Origin: Burkholderiaceae bacterium
GTDB taxonomy: Bacteria > Pseudomonadota > Gammaproteobacteria > Burkholderiales > Burkholderiaceae_F
Assembly (NCBI GenBank): GCA_022843955.1
Contig: JALHMQ010000017.1
Span: 31,470 to 95,469, forward strand
Direction: 5' to 3'
Length of the DNA stretch: 64,000 nt
Below are positions 23,568 to 32,854 of the stretch, piece by piece; position 1 is the first letter of the stretch; each line of letters opens with the position of its first letter. A program made the position numbers and the translations under genes. The notes under the pieces are model-generated. The model made no database searches. It had not been told where the DNA came from and saw only the letters and a program-made list of their open reading frames with translations.

Positions 23568-24209
23568 CTACCGCAGGCCGGCGATGAAGTCGGAGACGGC
23601 CTTCATCTCCGCGTCCGACATGCGATTGGCGATCTGTTCCATCGCCAAGTTGTTGCGCCGAGTGCCGTCGCGAAACGCTTTGAGTTGCAGTTCTGAGTAA
23701 TCGGCATGCTGTCCCGCCAGACGCGGGTACTGCGAGGGCATGCCGGCGCCGGTCGGCAGATGACAGCCGGCACACGCCGGGATGTTCTTCTCCGGAATGC
23801 CGGCGCGGAAGATGCGCTGCCCGAAAGCAAGCGTGTCCTTGTTTGTGGCTGTTCCAGTCCCGGGCTTCTGTGAGGCATACCAGGCCGCCACGTGACGCTT
23901 GTCGTCGGCCGACAGGGTGGTGGCAAAGCCGGTCATCACGGCGTTGACGCGCGCGTCCTTGGCAGTCGCCGGCTTGGTGTAGTCGACGAGTTGCTTGATC
24001 AGGTACTCAGCGTGCTGACCGCCAAGCTTCGGGTTGGCCGCGATCACCGAGTTGCCATCGGCACCATGGCAGGCAATGCAGACCGTGGAAGCGATCTGCT
24101 GCCCTTTCGCCGGGTCCGGCTTGGCGGCAGCGGGCGCCTGGGCCTGTGCCCCGATGCCATACGAACAGAGCGCGAGCAGCACTACGCGACGGCCGAACTG
24201 GTAGATCAT
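23568..24209 (-). CDS. Dihaem cytochrome c4 family protein
   Basis: The 213-residue periplasmic electron carrier has an N-terminal signal peptide ending near residue 24 (IGAQAQA). Two similar cytochrome c domains carry C44-I-A-C47-H48 and C146-A-G-C149-H150, with methionines such as those in NAVMTGF and NRMSDAEM as likely axial ligands. PRLAGQHADYSELQLKAFRDGTR is typical of c4. These proteins usually carry electrons from bc1 to terminal oxidases. A good AGGGG site precedes the ATG. It diverges from engB, a pairing frequent in betaproteobacteria. Confidence 0.93.
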   Translation of the reverse strand: MIYQFGRRVVLLALCSYGIGAQAQAPAAAKPDPAKGQQIASTVCIACHGADGNSVIAANPKLGGQHAEYLIKQLVDYTKPATAKDARVNAVMTGFATTLSADDKRHVAAWYASQKPGTGTATNKDTLAFGQRIFRAGIPEKNIPACAGCHLPTGAGMPSQYPRLAGQHADYSELQLKAFRDGTRRNNLAMEQIANRMSDAEMKAVSDFIAGLR

Positions 24210-24331
24210 CGACTAGCCCCTGCAATTTTTTTGAAAGGTTTCTGGGTCGGTGCTGCGGGACCAGGATCTGAACGCTCCGTCCCGCTCAGGCATCAGACCG
24301 AAAGCTGCCCGCACGCCCGTTAAGCTGTCGC

Positions 24332-24337
24332 ATTTTA
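24332..24337 (-). promoter_or_regulatory. Weak -10 candidate for the cytochrome c4 gene
   Basis: TAAAAT on the minus strand (5 of 6 to consensus) lies 123 bp upstream of the cytochrome start. No good -35 was found at 16-18 bp, so this is a weak call. Confidence 0.25.
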
Positions 24338-24439
24338 CTCGACCGCCGAAAACCTCCGGTCGCCACGTTTCCCTGTTGCTAAATTGTCTGCGCCGCCCCG
24401 GTCCCCGGTGCACTCGCCGCGCACTGAAAGTACCCCGCC

Positions 24440-25093
24440 TTGAGCCCGTACACCGGCCTGTTCCACTCTGCCCGTTTCGTCACCTCGGTCGCCGAGCCGG
24501 AGCAACTCAATGACGCCGCAGTCGAGCTGTTGCCGGAGATCGCCTTCGTCGGTCGATCCAACGCCGGCAAATCGACCGCGATCAACACGCTGACGCAGCA
24601 GCGTCAACTGGCATTTGCCTCCAAGACGCCTGGGCGGACGCAAATGCTCAACTTCTTCGGCCTGAGCAGCAAGGCGGACGACGGCCGGTCGGTGACGCGC
24701 GCCTACCTGGTCGACCTGCCGGGATACGGCTTCGCCAAGGTCGACGACGCCACCCGCAGCCGGTGGGACACGCTGGTCGGCGGCTACCTGCAGTCGCGCC
24801 GGATGCTCAGCGGTGTGGTGCTCGTGATGGACGCGCGTCGACCGCTCATGCCCGCCGACCACGAATTGATGCAGTGGCTACGCCTGCGCGACGACCCCGT
24901 CAAGCTGCGCCTGCACCTGTTGCTGTCCAAGGCCGATCAGCTGGGCACGATGGAAAAACGCCGCGCCCTGGCGCAAGTCGAAACGTTTGCCGCCGACCTG
25001 CCGATGCCCACCTCGGTCCAGCTTTTCTCGGCGCTCAAGCGCGATGGGTTCGACGAACTTCAGGACACGCTGGGCCAGTTGCTCGGCGGCTGA
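24440..25093 (+). CDS. engB: Ribosome biogenesis GTPase EngB (YihA/YsxC family)
   Basis: The 217-residue TrmE-Era-EngA-EngB GTPase acts in late large-subunit assembly and division. G1 is GRSNAGKST (residues 38-46), G2 contains KTPGRTQ, G3 is DLPGYGFAKV and G4 is SKAD. The start appears to be TTG at 24440, giving MSPYTGLFHSARFVTSV, which matches family N-termini; no ATG is available. The ribosome site is weak. The gene is divergent from the cytochrome gene and is followed by the structured engB-hemB spacer. Confidence 0.95.
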   Translation: MSPYTGLFHSARFVTSVAEPEQLNDAAVELLPEIAFVGRSNAGKSTAINTLTQQRQLAFASKTPGRTQMLNFFGLSSKADDGRSVTRAYLVDLPGYGFAKVDDATRSRWDTLVGGYLQSRRMLSGVVLVMDARRPLMPADHELMQWLRLRDDPVKLRLHLLLSKADQLGTMEKRRALAQVETFAADLPMPTSVQLFSALKRDGFDELQDTLGQLLGG

Positions 25094-25132
25094 GAGCAGC
25101 CGCCGCGCGCCTGTTCCGCGAAGTCGCAGGGC

Positions 25133-25138
25133 TATCAT
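25133..25138 (+). promoter_or_regulatory. Weak plus-strand -10 candidate upstream of hemB
   Basis: TATCAT (5 of 6 to consensus) lies 40 bp after engB. No -35 of quality was found. If real, hemB would have a leader of about 200 nt running antisense through the proposed small RNA. Confidence 0.2.
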
Positions 25139-25186
25139 CGCCGGGCCGCATTGCCCCGCTCACCCCCTTGCAGCGCCAGCGCAGTG

Positions 25187-25299
25187 AAAAAGACCCCGAG
25201 CCGTGGCTCGGGGTCGCAAATGCCTCTTGATTGAAGGCATCCCGCTCAGGGAGTAGAAGCGGGGGACAACAGAAGATTCAAAGAAAGATCCGCCATCCG
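25187..25299 (-). ncRNA. Candidate trans-acting small RNA in the engB-hemB spacer
   Basis: Read on the minus strand this roughly 113-nt segment shows three stem-loops in a row. The first is CCCGCT/AGCGGG (25241-25263), whose 11-nt loop displays CUCCC, an anti-Shine-Dalgarno. The second is ATGCCT/AGGCAT (25220-25240). The third is a perfect 10-bp stem GACCCCGAGC (25192-25215) followed by five T, an intrinsic terminator. A possible promoter, TTGGGT-16-TAGATT, lies at 25306-25333. No minus-strand protein gene could use this terminator. The C-rich loop resembles Hfq-type regulators in Neisseria and Burkholderia, but homology cannot be tested here. Confidence 0.45.
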
Positions 25300-25305
25300 C
25301 AATGG

Positions 25306-26356
<1,051 letters not shown>

Positions 26357-26369
26357 CCCGCCGGCGAAC

Positions 26370-27521
26370 TTGGCCGTGCTGGCGGTTCACGTCCATCCCG
26401 ACAGATGCACTGAGATGCAGGCTGGCGCTGCTTGCCCGGCTGCCGGCTTCGTCTGGCTCGACGTCCTGCACGGCGAAGTGATCGCCGACCCTGAATCTTT
26501 CCGAACGCAGGTGGAGCGGCTGGCTGGCGCGCGTCTGTTCGACCTCCATCTGCAGGACGCCATCAACCTGCATCACCCGTCGTACTTCGACGGCACGCAG
26601 CAGTACGACATGCTGGTGTTCCGCAAGCTCGCGCCGGGCGAGGCGGCACCGCTGGATGACGTCAGCCGGCATGACCGAGCGCGTGCGCTGCAGGAGATCG
26701 TCACTCGGCCGATCACGTTCTTCGTGTTCGATCGGGTGCTTGTCACGGTGCGCAACGAGCACAGCAAGACGATCGAGCAGATGCATCAGCGCTTACTGGC
26801 AGAGCGGGGGCCGCGACCTGCCCCGAACGGCGAGCGTGGGCCCGACAAGCAGCGCCTCCCGACCCGGCCCGATGAGCTGATGCTTCGCCTTCTCAACATG
26901 ATGGTGGACCGCTACCTTGACCTGCGGCAGCCGTTCACCGAGCGCCTGGAGCGGTGGCAGCGAGAGTTGCTCGACCCACGTCGGCCGTTTTCCGACTGGC
27001 AGGTGCTGCTCGACGCGCGCATCGAGATCCGCCGCCTGGAGAACCTGTGCGAGGAACAGCTCGACGCGCTGCAGGAACTGCGCGATGCCTACCTTGATGA
27101 CACGCCCGAGCCACAGCAAAGCGACGCCTACCTGGTGCGCGTGGCCGACGTGATCGAGCACATCAAGCGCGTTCTCACCCATGCGCAGCGGCTGGAGAAC
27201 ACGATCGAGACCGCGGTGCAGCTGCACTTCTCGGCGATGACCCACCGTACCAACCAGATCGTGCGCCTGTTGACGGTGATCACGGCGGTGTTCGCGCCGT
27301 TGACGCTGCTGGCCGGCATCCTCGGCATGAACTTCGATCGCATTCCGCTGGCGCACCACCCCCAGGGCTTCAACATCACCGTCGCCGGCATGGTTGGAAT
27401 CGGCCTGCTGCTGTGGCTGTTCTTCTGGATCAATCGCTATCTGTCCGATGCGCCGTCGCAAACTGCGCGGCGCTGGCGCCATTTGAAGGCCCGCATCGTC
27501 GGCCGCAACAATGCGCGCTGA
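26370..27521 (+). CDS. corA: CorA-family divalent metal (Mg2+/Co2+) transporter
   Basis: The 383-residue inner-membrane channel has a large cytoplasmic alpha/beta domain followed by a long helix. Two C-terminal membrane segments end it, the first closing with the selectivity motif GMN in ILGMNFDRIPLAHHP. The basic C-terminal tail RRWRHLKARIVGRNNAR follows TM2. The start is a TTG at 26370, or the GTG two codons later; both are weak. It is probably co-transcribed with hemB. It converges with the S4-domain gene, with 5 bp between the stops, so the 3' ends of the two transcripts must overlap. Confidence 0.92.
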   Translation: MAVLAVHVHPDRCTEMQAGAACPAAGFVWLDVLHGEVIADPESFRTQVERLAGARLFDLHLQDAINLHHPSYFDGTQQYDMLVFRKLAPGEAAPLDDVSRHDRARALQEIVTRPITFFVFDRVLVTVRNEHSKTIEQMHQRLLAERGPRPAPNGERGPDKQRLPTRPDELMLRLLNMMVDRYLDLRQPFTERLERWQRELLDPRRPFSDWQVLLDARIEIRRLENLCEEQLDALQELRDAYLDDTPEPQQSDAYLVRVADVIEHIKRVLTHAQRLENTIETAVQLHFSAMTHRTNQIVRLLTVITAVFAPLTLLAGILGMNFDRIPLAHHPQGFNITVAGMVGIGLLLWLFFWINRYLSDAPSQTARRWRHLKARIVGRNNAR

Positions 27522-27526
27522 GCTGG

Positions 27527-27943
27527 CTAGGCATCGTTCAATCGGCGTAGCGCGCGCCCTTCGCGCTTGGTAGGTCGTCCGCGCAATTGGCGCGTCGGTT
27601 CGGGTGCATCCCGCCGCGCCTCCTCGCGTGCCTGGCGGCGCGCCGCCGACGCCGGCGTCTCTTCGTACAAAAGTTGCGCCTGCGGCGCCGGGCCGCGTAC
27701 AGCCGATAGGGCAACAACCACGACGTCGATCCGGCTTTCGCCCAGCTGGATCTCGATCATCTCGCCGATTCGCAACGCATGCGCCGGCTTCACGCGCATG
27801 CCCTCCGCGCGCACCCGTCCCAGATCGACTGCTTGCGCAGCCAGCGTGCGCGTCTTGAAAAGCCGCGCCGCCCAAAGCCACTTGTCGATGCGCAGGCGCA
27901 ACGTGCTGGCCGGCTGCGCGGATTCACCCGTGCGATCCGTCAT
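27527..27943 (-). CDS. hslR: S4-domain RNA-binding protein, Hsp15-like
   Basis: The 138-residue product has an S4 domain near the N-terminus (LRIDKWLWAARLFKTRTLAAQAVDLGRVRAEG...VKPAHALRIGEMIEI), as in Hsp15, which rescues stalled 50S subunits carrying nascent chains. The C-terminus is highly charged and basic (ARRQAREEARRDAPEPTRQLRGRPTKREGRA), typical of the family. I chose the ATG at 27943 because AGGG lies 7 nt upstream; an ATG eight codons earlier has no such site. The symbol rests on similarity to HslR as remembered. Confidence 0.88.
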   Translation of the reverse strand: MTDRTGESAQPASTLRLRIDKWLWAARLFKTRTLAAQAVDLGRVRAEGMRVKPAHALRIGEMIEIQLGESRIDVVVVALSAVRGPAPQAQLLYEETPASAARRQAREEARRDAPEPTRQLRGRPTKREGRALRRLNDA

Positions 27944-28174
27944 CGGTTCACCCTGTGTTGCCGTCATGGTCTTGGCGGACGGGACGACGCTGCGTCCAGC
28001 CGATGCTGTCGATTAGACTGCATCGTCGCTGGACGCCGTCTCGCTTCTCGCTGCCTGAGCGTCTCGTCCTGCCGCATTCCGTGCTCCGTGCGAGCCACAT
28101 TGTCCATCGTCGCCACATGCCGCCATGCCTCGGCCGCCATGCGCGCCGTGGATTTATCAACGGAGAAGATCGCC

Positions 28175-29050
28175 ATGTCGTCAACTCGTCGCCATGCACT
28201 GGTTCGCTCGTTCCTTGCGACCGCCTTGCTGTCGCTGTCCTCACTTCTGCCAGCGCAAGCGCAGCAGGTGCTAAAGGTCACGACGATTCCCGAAGAAGCC
28301 GCCACCGAGCAGATGCGCAAGTTCGGCCCACTGGTGAAATACCTGGAGCGCACGCTCGGCATGAAGGTCGAGTTCACGCCCGTCAACGACTATCCGGCAG
28401 CAGTCGAAGCGCTGGTCAACAAGCAAGTGGACCTGGTCTGGTTCGGCGGCTTCACCCATGTCCAGGCGCAGATCCGATCTGGTGGCAAGGTGATTCCAAT
28501 CGCCCAGCGTGAGGAAGATACGCAGTTCCGCTCGGTCTTCATCACCCAAGTCGATTCGGGGATCAAACAACTGTCCGACCTGAAGGGCAAGCAGGTGAGT
28601 TTCGGCTCGGCGTCATCAACCTCGGGCCATCTGATGCCGCGCAGCTTCCTGCTGCAGGCGGGCATCGAACCCGAGCGCGATTTCAAGCGTGTGGCGTTCT
28701 CCGGTGCGCACGACGCCACCATCGCATCGGTGGTCAGCGGCCGGGTCGATGCCGCTGCGCTCGACATCACCGTCTGGCGCAAGTTTGTCAGCGACAAGAG
28801 GGTCGACACCAGCAAGGTCGATGTGTTCTTCACGACGCCGCCTTACTTCAACTACAACTGGACGGTGCATGCGGATATGCCGGCGGCGCTGCGAGAGCGC
28901 ATTACCAAGGTGCTGCTCGACTTGAGCGTGGACAACGCCGAAGGCAAGGAGATCCTCACGCTCAATCGCGCCACCAAGTACATCCCGACCCGTGCCGAGA
29001 ACTACAAGGGCCTGGAGACCGCCGGGCGCAGCGCCGGACTGATCAAGTAG
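28175..29050 (+). CDS. phnD: Phosphonate/phosphite-type ABC transporter substrate-binding protein
   Basis: The 291-residue periplasmic binding protein has a signal peptide ending at PAQAQ (about residue 30). The PhnD-family ligand loop is VSFGSASSTSGHLMP, and DLVWFGGFTHVQA plus HDATIASVVSGRVDAAALDITVW also fit. GGAGAAG lies 8 nt before the ATG, deciding the start over one 12 codons upstream. It heads phnD-phnC-phnE-phnE. No C-P lyase or phosphite dehydrogenase gene is nearby, so the substrate (phosphonate, phosphite or another anion) is open. Confidence 0.9.
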   Translation: MSSTRRHALVRSFLATALLSLSSLLPAQAQQVLKVTTIPEEAATEQMRKFGPLVKYLERTLGMKVEFTPVNDYPAAVEALVNKQVDLVWFGGFTHVQAQIRSGGKVIPIAQREEDTQFRSVFITQVDSGIKQLSDLKGKQVSFGSASSTSGHLMPRSFLLQAGIEPERDFKRVAFSGAHDATIASVVSGRVDAAALDITVWRKFVSDKRVDTSKVDVFFTTPPYFNYNWTVHADMPAALRERITKVLLDLSVDNAEGKEILTLNRATKYIPTRAENYKGLETAGRSAGLIK

Positions 29051-29078
29051 ACGGCTGATCAACCACAGGCGGCTTGCG

Positions 29079-29906
29079 ATGCAGATCGTGCTCGAGGGCC
29101 TGGCTGCCCGCCACCCGGCGGCGGCCGCCGCTGCACCACCCGCGCTGCGACCGCTGTCGATCACGATCGCGGCGGGCGAGCAGGTGGCGGTGATCGGCCC
29201 GTCGGGCGCGGGCAAGACGACCCTGCTGCACGCGCTGGCCTGCGCCCTGAAGCCAGCGGCCGGTCATCTTCAGCTCGACGGCATCGACCCCTGGCGCCTG
29301 CCGGTGCGCGGCCTGCAGCGGCTGCGCGGGCGCCTTTTCCTTGCGCCGCAGACGCCACCCCTGCCACCGCGACAGCGGGTGATCACCGCGGTGCTGGCCG
29401 CTCGGCTGCCAGCGCAATCGCTGTGGTCCAGCCTGCGGTCGCTGGTCTATCCGATCGATATCCGCGGCGCGCACGCGGCTCTGACGCAGTTCGACCTCGG
29501 CGGCAAACTGTGGGATCGGGTGGATCGATTGTCCGGTGGCGAGCGACAGCGTGTCGGCCTATGCCGCGCGCTGCTTGCCCCCGCCTCCCTGTGGCTGGTG
29601 GATGAGCCGTTGTCGGCGCTTGATCCCACCCGCGCGCGGCAGGCAATCGATACGCTGACGCAATCCGCCCAGGCGAGCGGGGTGACGCTGGTGGCGTCGT
29701 TGCATCAGGTGGACGTCGCCACGCGCTTTGCGCGCGTGATCGGTCTGCGTGACGGCGCGCTCGCTTTCGATCTGCCAGGTCGCGAGGTGACCCGCGAGCG
29801 CCTGGCACAGTTGTACGCGCAACATGAGCACGAACTGACCGGACCACCTCCGGTAGACGAAGCGGCGCCGGTCGCGCCGCAGCCCGCCGTGATGATCTGT
29901 CGGTAG
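29079..29906 (+). CDS. phnC: ABC transporter ATP-binding protein, phosphonate-type
   Basis: The 275-residue nucleotide-binding subunit has Walker A GPSGAGKTT (about residues 40-48), signature LSGGERQRVG and Walker B LWLVDEP, followed by the switch-region histidine of VASLHQVD. An alanine-rich segment near residue 15 and a proline-rich C-terminal extension of about 25 residues are unusual additions. It begins 28 nt after phnD and ends 11 nt before the first permease, so it energises that importer. Confidence 0.93.
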   Translation: MQIVLEGLAARHPAAAAAAPPALRPLSITIAAGEQVAVIGPSGAGKTTLLHALACALKPAAGHLQLDGIDPWRLPVRGLQRLRGRLFLAPQTPPLPPRQRVITAVLAARLPAQSLWSSLRSLVYPIDIRGAHAALTQFDLGGKLWDRVDRLSGGERQRVGLCRALLAPASLWLVDEPLSALDPTRARQAIDTLTQSAQASGVTLVASLHQVDVATRFARVIGLRDGALAFDLPGREVTRERLAQLYAQHEHELTGPPPVDEAAPVAPQPAVMICR

Positions 29907-29917
29907 TCACGAGCACG

Positions 29918-30766
29918 ATGAGTGCGACCGCCGACCCCGCCTCTGCCCGGGCGCCTGCCGCGCGCGACCCGGCCTGGGCCGGGCGGGTGCTGTGGTTGTC
30001 GCTGGGCGTGGTGCTGCTGGTGCCGATGCTGGTGGCCACGGAGTTCAAGCCCTGGCTGCTGCTGGCGCCGGAGAATCTCAAGGTCACGCTGAACTTCCTC
30101 GGCGACTTCCTGCCGCCACGCGTCGACGCTGAGTTCCTGGCGCTGGTGGCGCGCGAAGCGTGGCGTACCGTGGCGATCGCCACCGCAGGCGTCGCGCTCG
30201 CCTTGCTGGTGGCCGTGCCGTTGACCCTGCTGTCGACCGCCACGCTGTCGGTCTCGGCACTCGGCGGGCGCATGCACCTGGTGCCGCTGGCCGTTCGCCA
30301 AGCGATCCGCGTTCTGCTGATCCTGCTGCGAAGTGTGCCGGAACTGGTGTGGGCCCTGGTCTTCGTCCGCGTGGTCGGCCTCGGTCCGACGGCGGGCGTG
30401 CTGGCCATCGCCCTCACATATAGCGGCATGCTGGGCAAGGTCTATGGCGACATTTTGGAAAGCGGCGAGACGCATGCCACCACCTCGCTGCTGCGCAACG
30501 GCGCCGGCCGTCTGCAGGCCTTCTTTTTCGGGCTGCTGCCGCAGAACGCGGCGGAGCTGACGAGCTACACCGTGTATCGCTGGGAGTGCGCGATCCGCTC
30601 GTCCGCCGTGCTCGGGTTTGTCGGCGCCGGCGGGCTCGGGCAGCAGATGGACACGTCGATGAAGATGTTCGCCGGCAGTGAGGTGGCCACCATGCTGGTC
30701 GTCTTCGTGGTACTGGTCTGGCTGGCCGACCTGGCGAGCACCGGCCTGCGCCGCGCGTTGGGATGA
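29918..30766 (+). CDS. phnE: ABC transporter permease, phosphonate-type (first copy)
   Basis: The 282-residue inner-membrane subunit has an N-terminal membrane helix and about five more. The EAA-like loop contacting the ATPase lies in FGLLPQNAAELTSYTVYRWE, followed by SSAVLGFVGAGGLGQQ, the PhnE signature. It overlaps the second permease gene by 4 nt (ATGA). Two consecutive permease genes suggest a heterodimeric channel, as in some phosphonate and phosphite importers. Confidence 0.92.
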   Translation: MSATADPASARAPAARDPAWAGRVLWLSLGVVLLVPMLVATEFKPWLLLAPENLKVTLNFLGDFLPPRVDAEFLALVAREAWRTVAIATAGVALALLVAVPLTLLSTATLSVSALGGRMHLVPLAVRQAIRVLLILLRSVPELVWALVFVRVVGLGPTAGVLAIALTYSGMLGKVYGDILESGETHATTSLLRNGAGRLQAFFFGLLPQNAAELTSYTVYRWECAIRSSAVLGFVGAGGLGQQMDTSMKMFAGSEVATMLVVFVVLVWLADLASTGLRRALG

Positions 30767-31587
30767 CGATGCGTGTCCCGGTCGCCGCACCACCGATACC
30801 ACCACCGTTCTTCTCGGCGCGCTGTCTTGCGTGCTGGATCATGCTGTGCGTGCTCGCGCTGATCGCCGCCAGCTTCGCCACGCTCGATCTGAAGTGGGCC
30901 CAGTTCTTCTCGCTCGACGCGGCCGCAAGGATGGGACGCTTTCTCGGCGAGTTGCTAGAGCCGAATCTGGCGCCTGCGTTTCTCGGCAAACTCGCCGCGG
31001 CGAGCCTTGAGACCCTCGCGATGTCCGCGCTCGGCACGCTGATCGCCGCAGCGCTAGGTCTGCTGCTGGCGCTGCCGGCGAGCCGCACTCATCGCGAGGA
31101 TCGAGCTTTGTGGCGGCAGCCGACGCGCCTCGTTCTCAATGTGCTGCGATCGATACCAGAACTGGTGTGGGCGGCATTGCTGCTGATCTCGGCCGGGCTG
31201 GGACCATTTGCCGGCACCATGGCGCTCGGCATGCACACGACGGGTGTGCTCGGGCGACTGTTCGCCGAGGCGATCGAGAACGCGCCGCCGGGACCCGCCT
31301 TCGCGTTGCGTGCGCAAGGTGTCGCAGAAGGTCGCGTGTTTCTTTATGCAACACTGCCGCAGCTGCTGCCGCAGCTGCTCTCCTACACGCTGTACCGATG
31401 GGAGAACAACATTCGTGCGGCGGCGGTGCTCGGCGTGGTTGGCGCCGGCGGGCTCGGGCAGATGCTGTCGTTCCACATGGGCTTGTTCCAGATGCGCGAA
31501 ACAAGCTCGATCCTGATCGCCATGATCTCGCTGGTGGCCTTGGTAGATCTGCTGTCTTACGTGATGCGGCGCGCCTTGTCGCGCTAG
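30763..31587 (+). CDS. phnE: ABC transporter permease, phosphonate-type (second copy)
   Basis: The 274-residue product is paralogous to the preceding permease. It has the parallel motifs TLPQLLPQLLSYTLYRWENN, AAAVLGVVGAGGLGQML and a matching RSIPELVWAALL segment. It has an N-terminal helix (about 24-42), then five or so further membrane segments. Translation is coupled to the first permease. The two are diverged enough to be an old duplication and probably pair in one importer. Confidence 0.92.
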   Translation: MTMRVPVAAPPIPPPFFSARCLACWIMLCVLALIAASFATLDLKWAQFFSLDAAARMGRFLGELLEPNLAPAFLGKLAAASLETLAMSALGTLIAAALGLLLALPASRTHREDRALWRQPTRLVLNVLRSIPELVWAALLLISAGLGPFAGTMALGMHTTGVLGRLFAEAIENAPPGPAFALRAQGVAEGRVFLYATLPQLLPQLLSYTLYRWENNIRAAAVLGVVGAGGLGQMLSFHMGLFQMRETSSILIAMISLVALVDLLSYVMRRALSR

Positions 31588-31592
31588 AGGGG

Positions 31593-31856
31593 ATGACATT
31601 GGAATCGGGCGCGAAGTGGGCATCGTTCATCACGGGTGTGGCGCTGCTGGCGATCGCCGCGGTGATGCTCGTGCACGACTGGTACGCCGGTGGCGCCATC
31701 GGCTTCGCGGTGCCGGTGGTGCTTGGCCTGCTCGGCGCCATGGCGCTCACGGTGGGAATGAGCCGCGCACCGTTGGATCCGCGTGAGGCACGGGAGATGC
31801 GCCAAGACAATCTCGCCGCTGAAAGCGATCGAGACGGTGAACCTCCACCGCGTTGA
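31593..31856 (+). CDS. Small two-helix membrane protein of unknown function
   Basis: The 87-residue product has two hydrophobic stretches (about residues 9-27 and 32-56) and a charged C-terminal tail (PLDPREAREMRQDNLAAESDRDGEPPPR). I do not recognise it. It begins 5 nt after the second permease, but the GAGGGG site lies directly against the ATG, closer than usual, so the start is uncertain. Position suggests it is the last gene of the phn-type operon. It converges with cutA, 18 bp apart. Confidence 0.55.
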   Translation: MTLESGAKWASFITGVALLAIAAVMLVHDWYAGGAIGFAVPVVLGLLGAMALTVGMSRAPLDPREAREMRQDNLAAESDRDGEPPPR

Positions 31857-31874
31857 CAGCGCGGTACAGCGCGA

Positions 31875-32207
31875 TCAAGCCACCAAGGGCGGCTGCGTCT
31901 CGTCGTCGACCCAGCGCAGGTAGGGACCGAAGCCTGCTACGACCGGCAGTGCGATGATTTCCGGCACATCGTAGGGATGCACTTGGCGGATTGCCTCTTC
32001 GACCTGCGCGTAGCGGTCGCGTGTGCACTTGATCAGCAAGGGAATCTCGCTCGCCGTTTCGACCGCGCCACGCCACCGATAGGTGGAAGCGACCGGCGGC
32101 AGCTGATTGACGCAGGCAGCCAGCCCGTTGTGCACCAGGGCCTGTGCGATTCGCTGCGCGGTGGTCGGGTCGGGACAGTTGGTCAGGACGAGCAGGACAT
32201 CTGCCAT
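31875..32207 (-). CDS. cutA: Divalent-cation tolerance protein CutA
   Basis: The 110-residue product matches the small trimeric CutA1 family. NCPDPTTAQRIAQALVHNGLAACVNQLPPVASTYRWRGAVETASEIPLLIKC and HPYDVPEIIALPVVAGFGPYLRWVD-type motifs are present, described here only in part by position (about residues 10-60 and 76-100). The exact biochemical role is unsettled in the literature, with links to copper tolerance. The ATG at 32207 has GGGAG upstream. The alpha-operon terminator lies just before it, so it is transcribed separately or by readthrough. Confidence 0.94.
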   Translation of the reverse strand: MADVLLVLTNCPDPTTAQRIAQALVHNGLAACVNQLPPVASTYRWRGAVETASEIPLLIKCTRDRYAQVEEAIRQVHPYDVPEIIALPVVAGFGPYLRWVDDETQPPLVA

Positions 32208-32226
32208 GGACGGCTCCCGCAAAGAA

Positions 32227-32251
32227 AAGGGCCCGCACGTTGCGGGCCCTT
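32227..32251 (-). terminator. Intrinsic terminator of the spc-alpha ribosomal operon
   Basis: A perfect 11-bp stem (aagggcccgca / tgcgggccctt, loop cgt) is followed on the minus strand by the U-rich TTTTCTTT. It lies 61 bp after the rplQ stop and just before cutA. Confidence 0.9.
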
Positions 32252-32312
32252 CAGGGTACTGCGCCGGGCTTAGCCAGGGCATGCGGCGGGCTTCACCGCC
32301 GCACGGCCGTGC

Positions 32313-32711
32313 TTAGCTGGCGTCCGACGCCGCTGTCTCGGTCGGGGCGGGCTCGGGTCGATCCAGCAGTTCGACGATCGCCATCGGTGCGTTGTCGCCA
32401 ACGCGAAAGCCGAATTTCAGAATGCGCAGGTAGCCGCCCGGACGCGCCTTGTAGCGCGGACCGAGTTCATTGAACAGCTTGACCACGACGTCGCGGTCGC
32501 GCAAACGATTGAAGGCGAGGCGGCGGTTGGCAACCGTCGGCTCCTTGGCCAGCGTGATCAGCGGCTCGACCACGCGCCGCAGTTCCTTCGCTTTGGGAAG
32601 CGTGGTCTTGATGAGTTCGTGCGTGAGCAGCGAGTTGGACATGTTGCGCAGCATCGCCAGGCGATGACTGCTGGTGCGGTTCAGCTTCCGCAAACCGTTA
32701 CGGTGACGCAT
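32313..32711 (-). CDS. rplQ: 50S ribosomal protein L17
   Basis: The 132-residue product begins [20 protein letters not shown], the conserved L17 N-terminus. It binds 23S rRNA domains III and VI near the exit tunnel. The core [32 protein letters not shown] is standard. The last 15 residues ([13 protein letters not shown]) are an acidic tail beyond the usual fold. It is the last gene of the alpha operon, separated from rpoA by 143 bp that hold two stem-loops, and followed by the operon terminator. Confidence 0.97.
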   Translation of the reverse strand: MRHRNGLRKLNRTSSHRLAMLRNMSNSLLTHELIKTTLPKAKELRRVVEPLITLAKEPTVANRRLAFNRLRDRDVVVKLFNELGPRYKARPGGYLRILKFGFRVGDNAPMAIVELLDRPEPAPTETAASDAS

Positions 32712-32786
32712 ATCGTTCTTCCTTTCAGTCTTCGGTGGCCGACTCTTCTATCTCCGACATGCGGAGCGGTTCGGTGAGGTGTTGCA

Positions 32787-32819
32787 CGCGTTCAGCGGCA
32801 CGGATATCCGCTGAACGCG
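32787..32819 (-). promoter_or_regulatory. 12-bp stem-loop in the rpoA-rplQ spacer
   Basis: cgcgttcagcgg (32787-32798) pairs perfectly with ccgctgaacgcg (32808-32819) across a 9-nt loop. No U-tract follows on the minus strand, so simple intrinsic termination is unlikely. Processing or mRNA stability are alternatives. Confidence 0.6.
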
Positions 32820-32828
32820 CGCCAGTCG

Positions 32829-32851
32829 ATGCCGGCGCAAGCGCCCGGCAT
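32829..32851 (-). promoter_or_regulatory. 7-bp stem-loop directly after rpoA
   Basis: atgccgg / ccggcat with a 9-nt loop lies 3 nt after the rpoA stop. With the stem-loop at 32787-32819 it forms a tandem pair before rplQ. Confidence 0.5.
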
Positions 32852-32854
32852 GGG

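Noticed and set aside
28006-28024. A Pho-box-like sequence upstream of phnD
   Set aside because: CTGTCGATTAGACTGCATC matches the first PhoB repeat only in part and the second is shifted by one base. Too weak to claim phosphate control.
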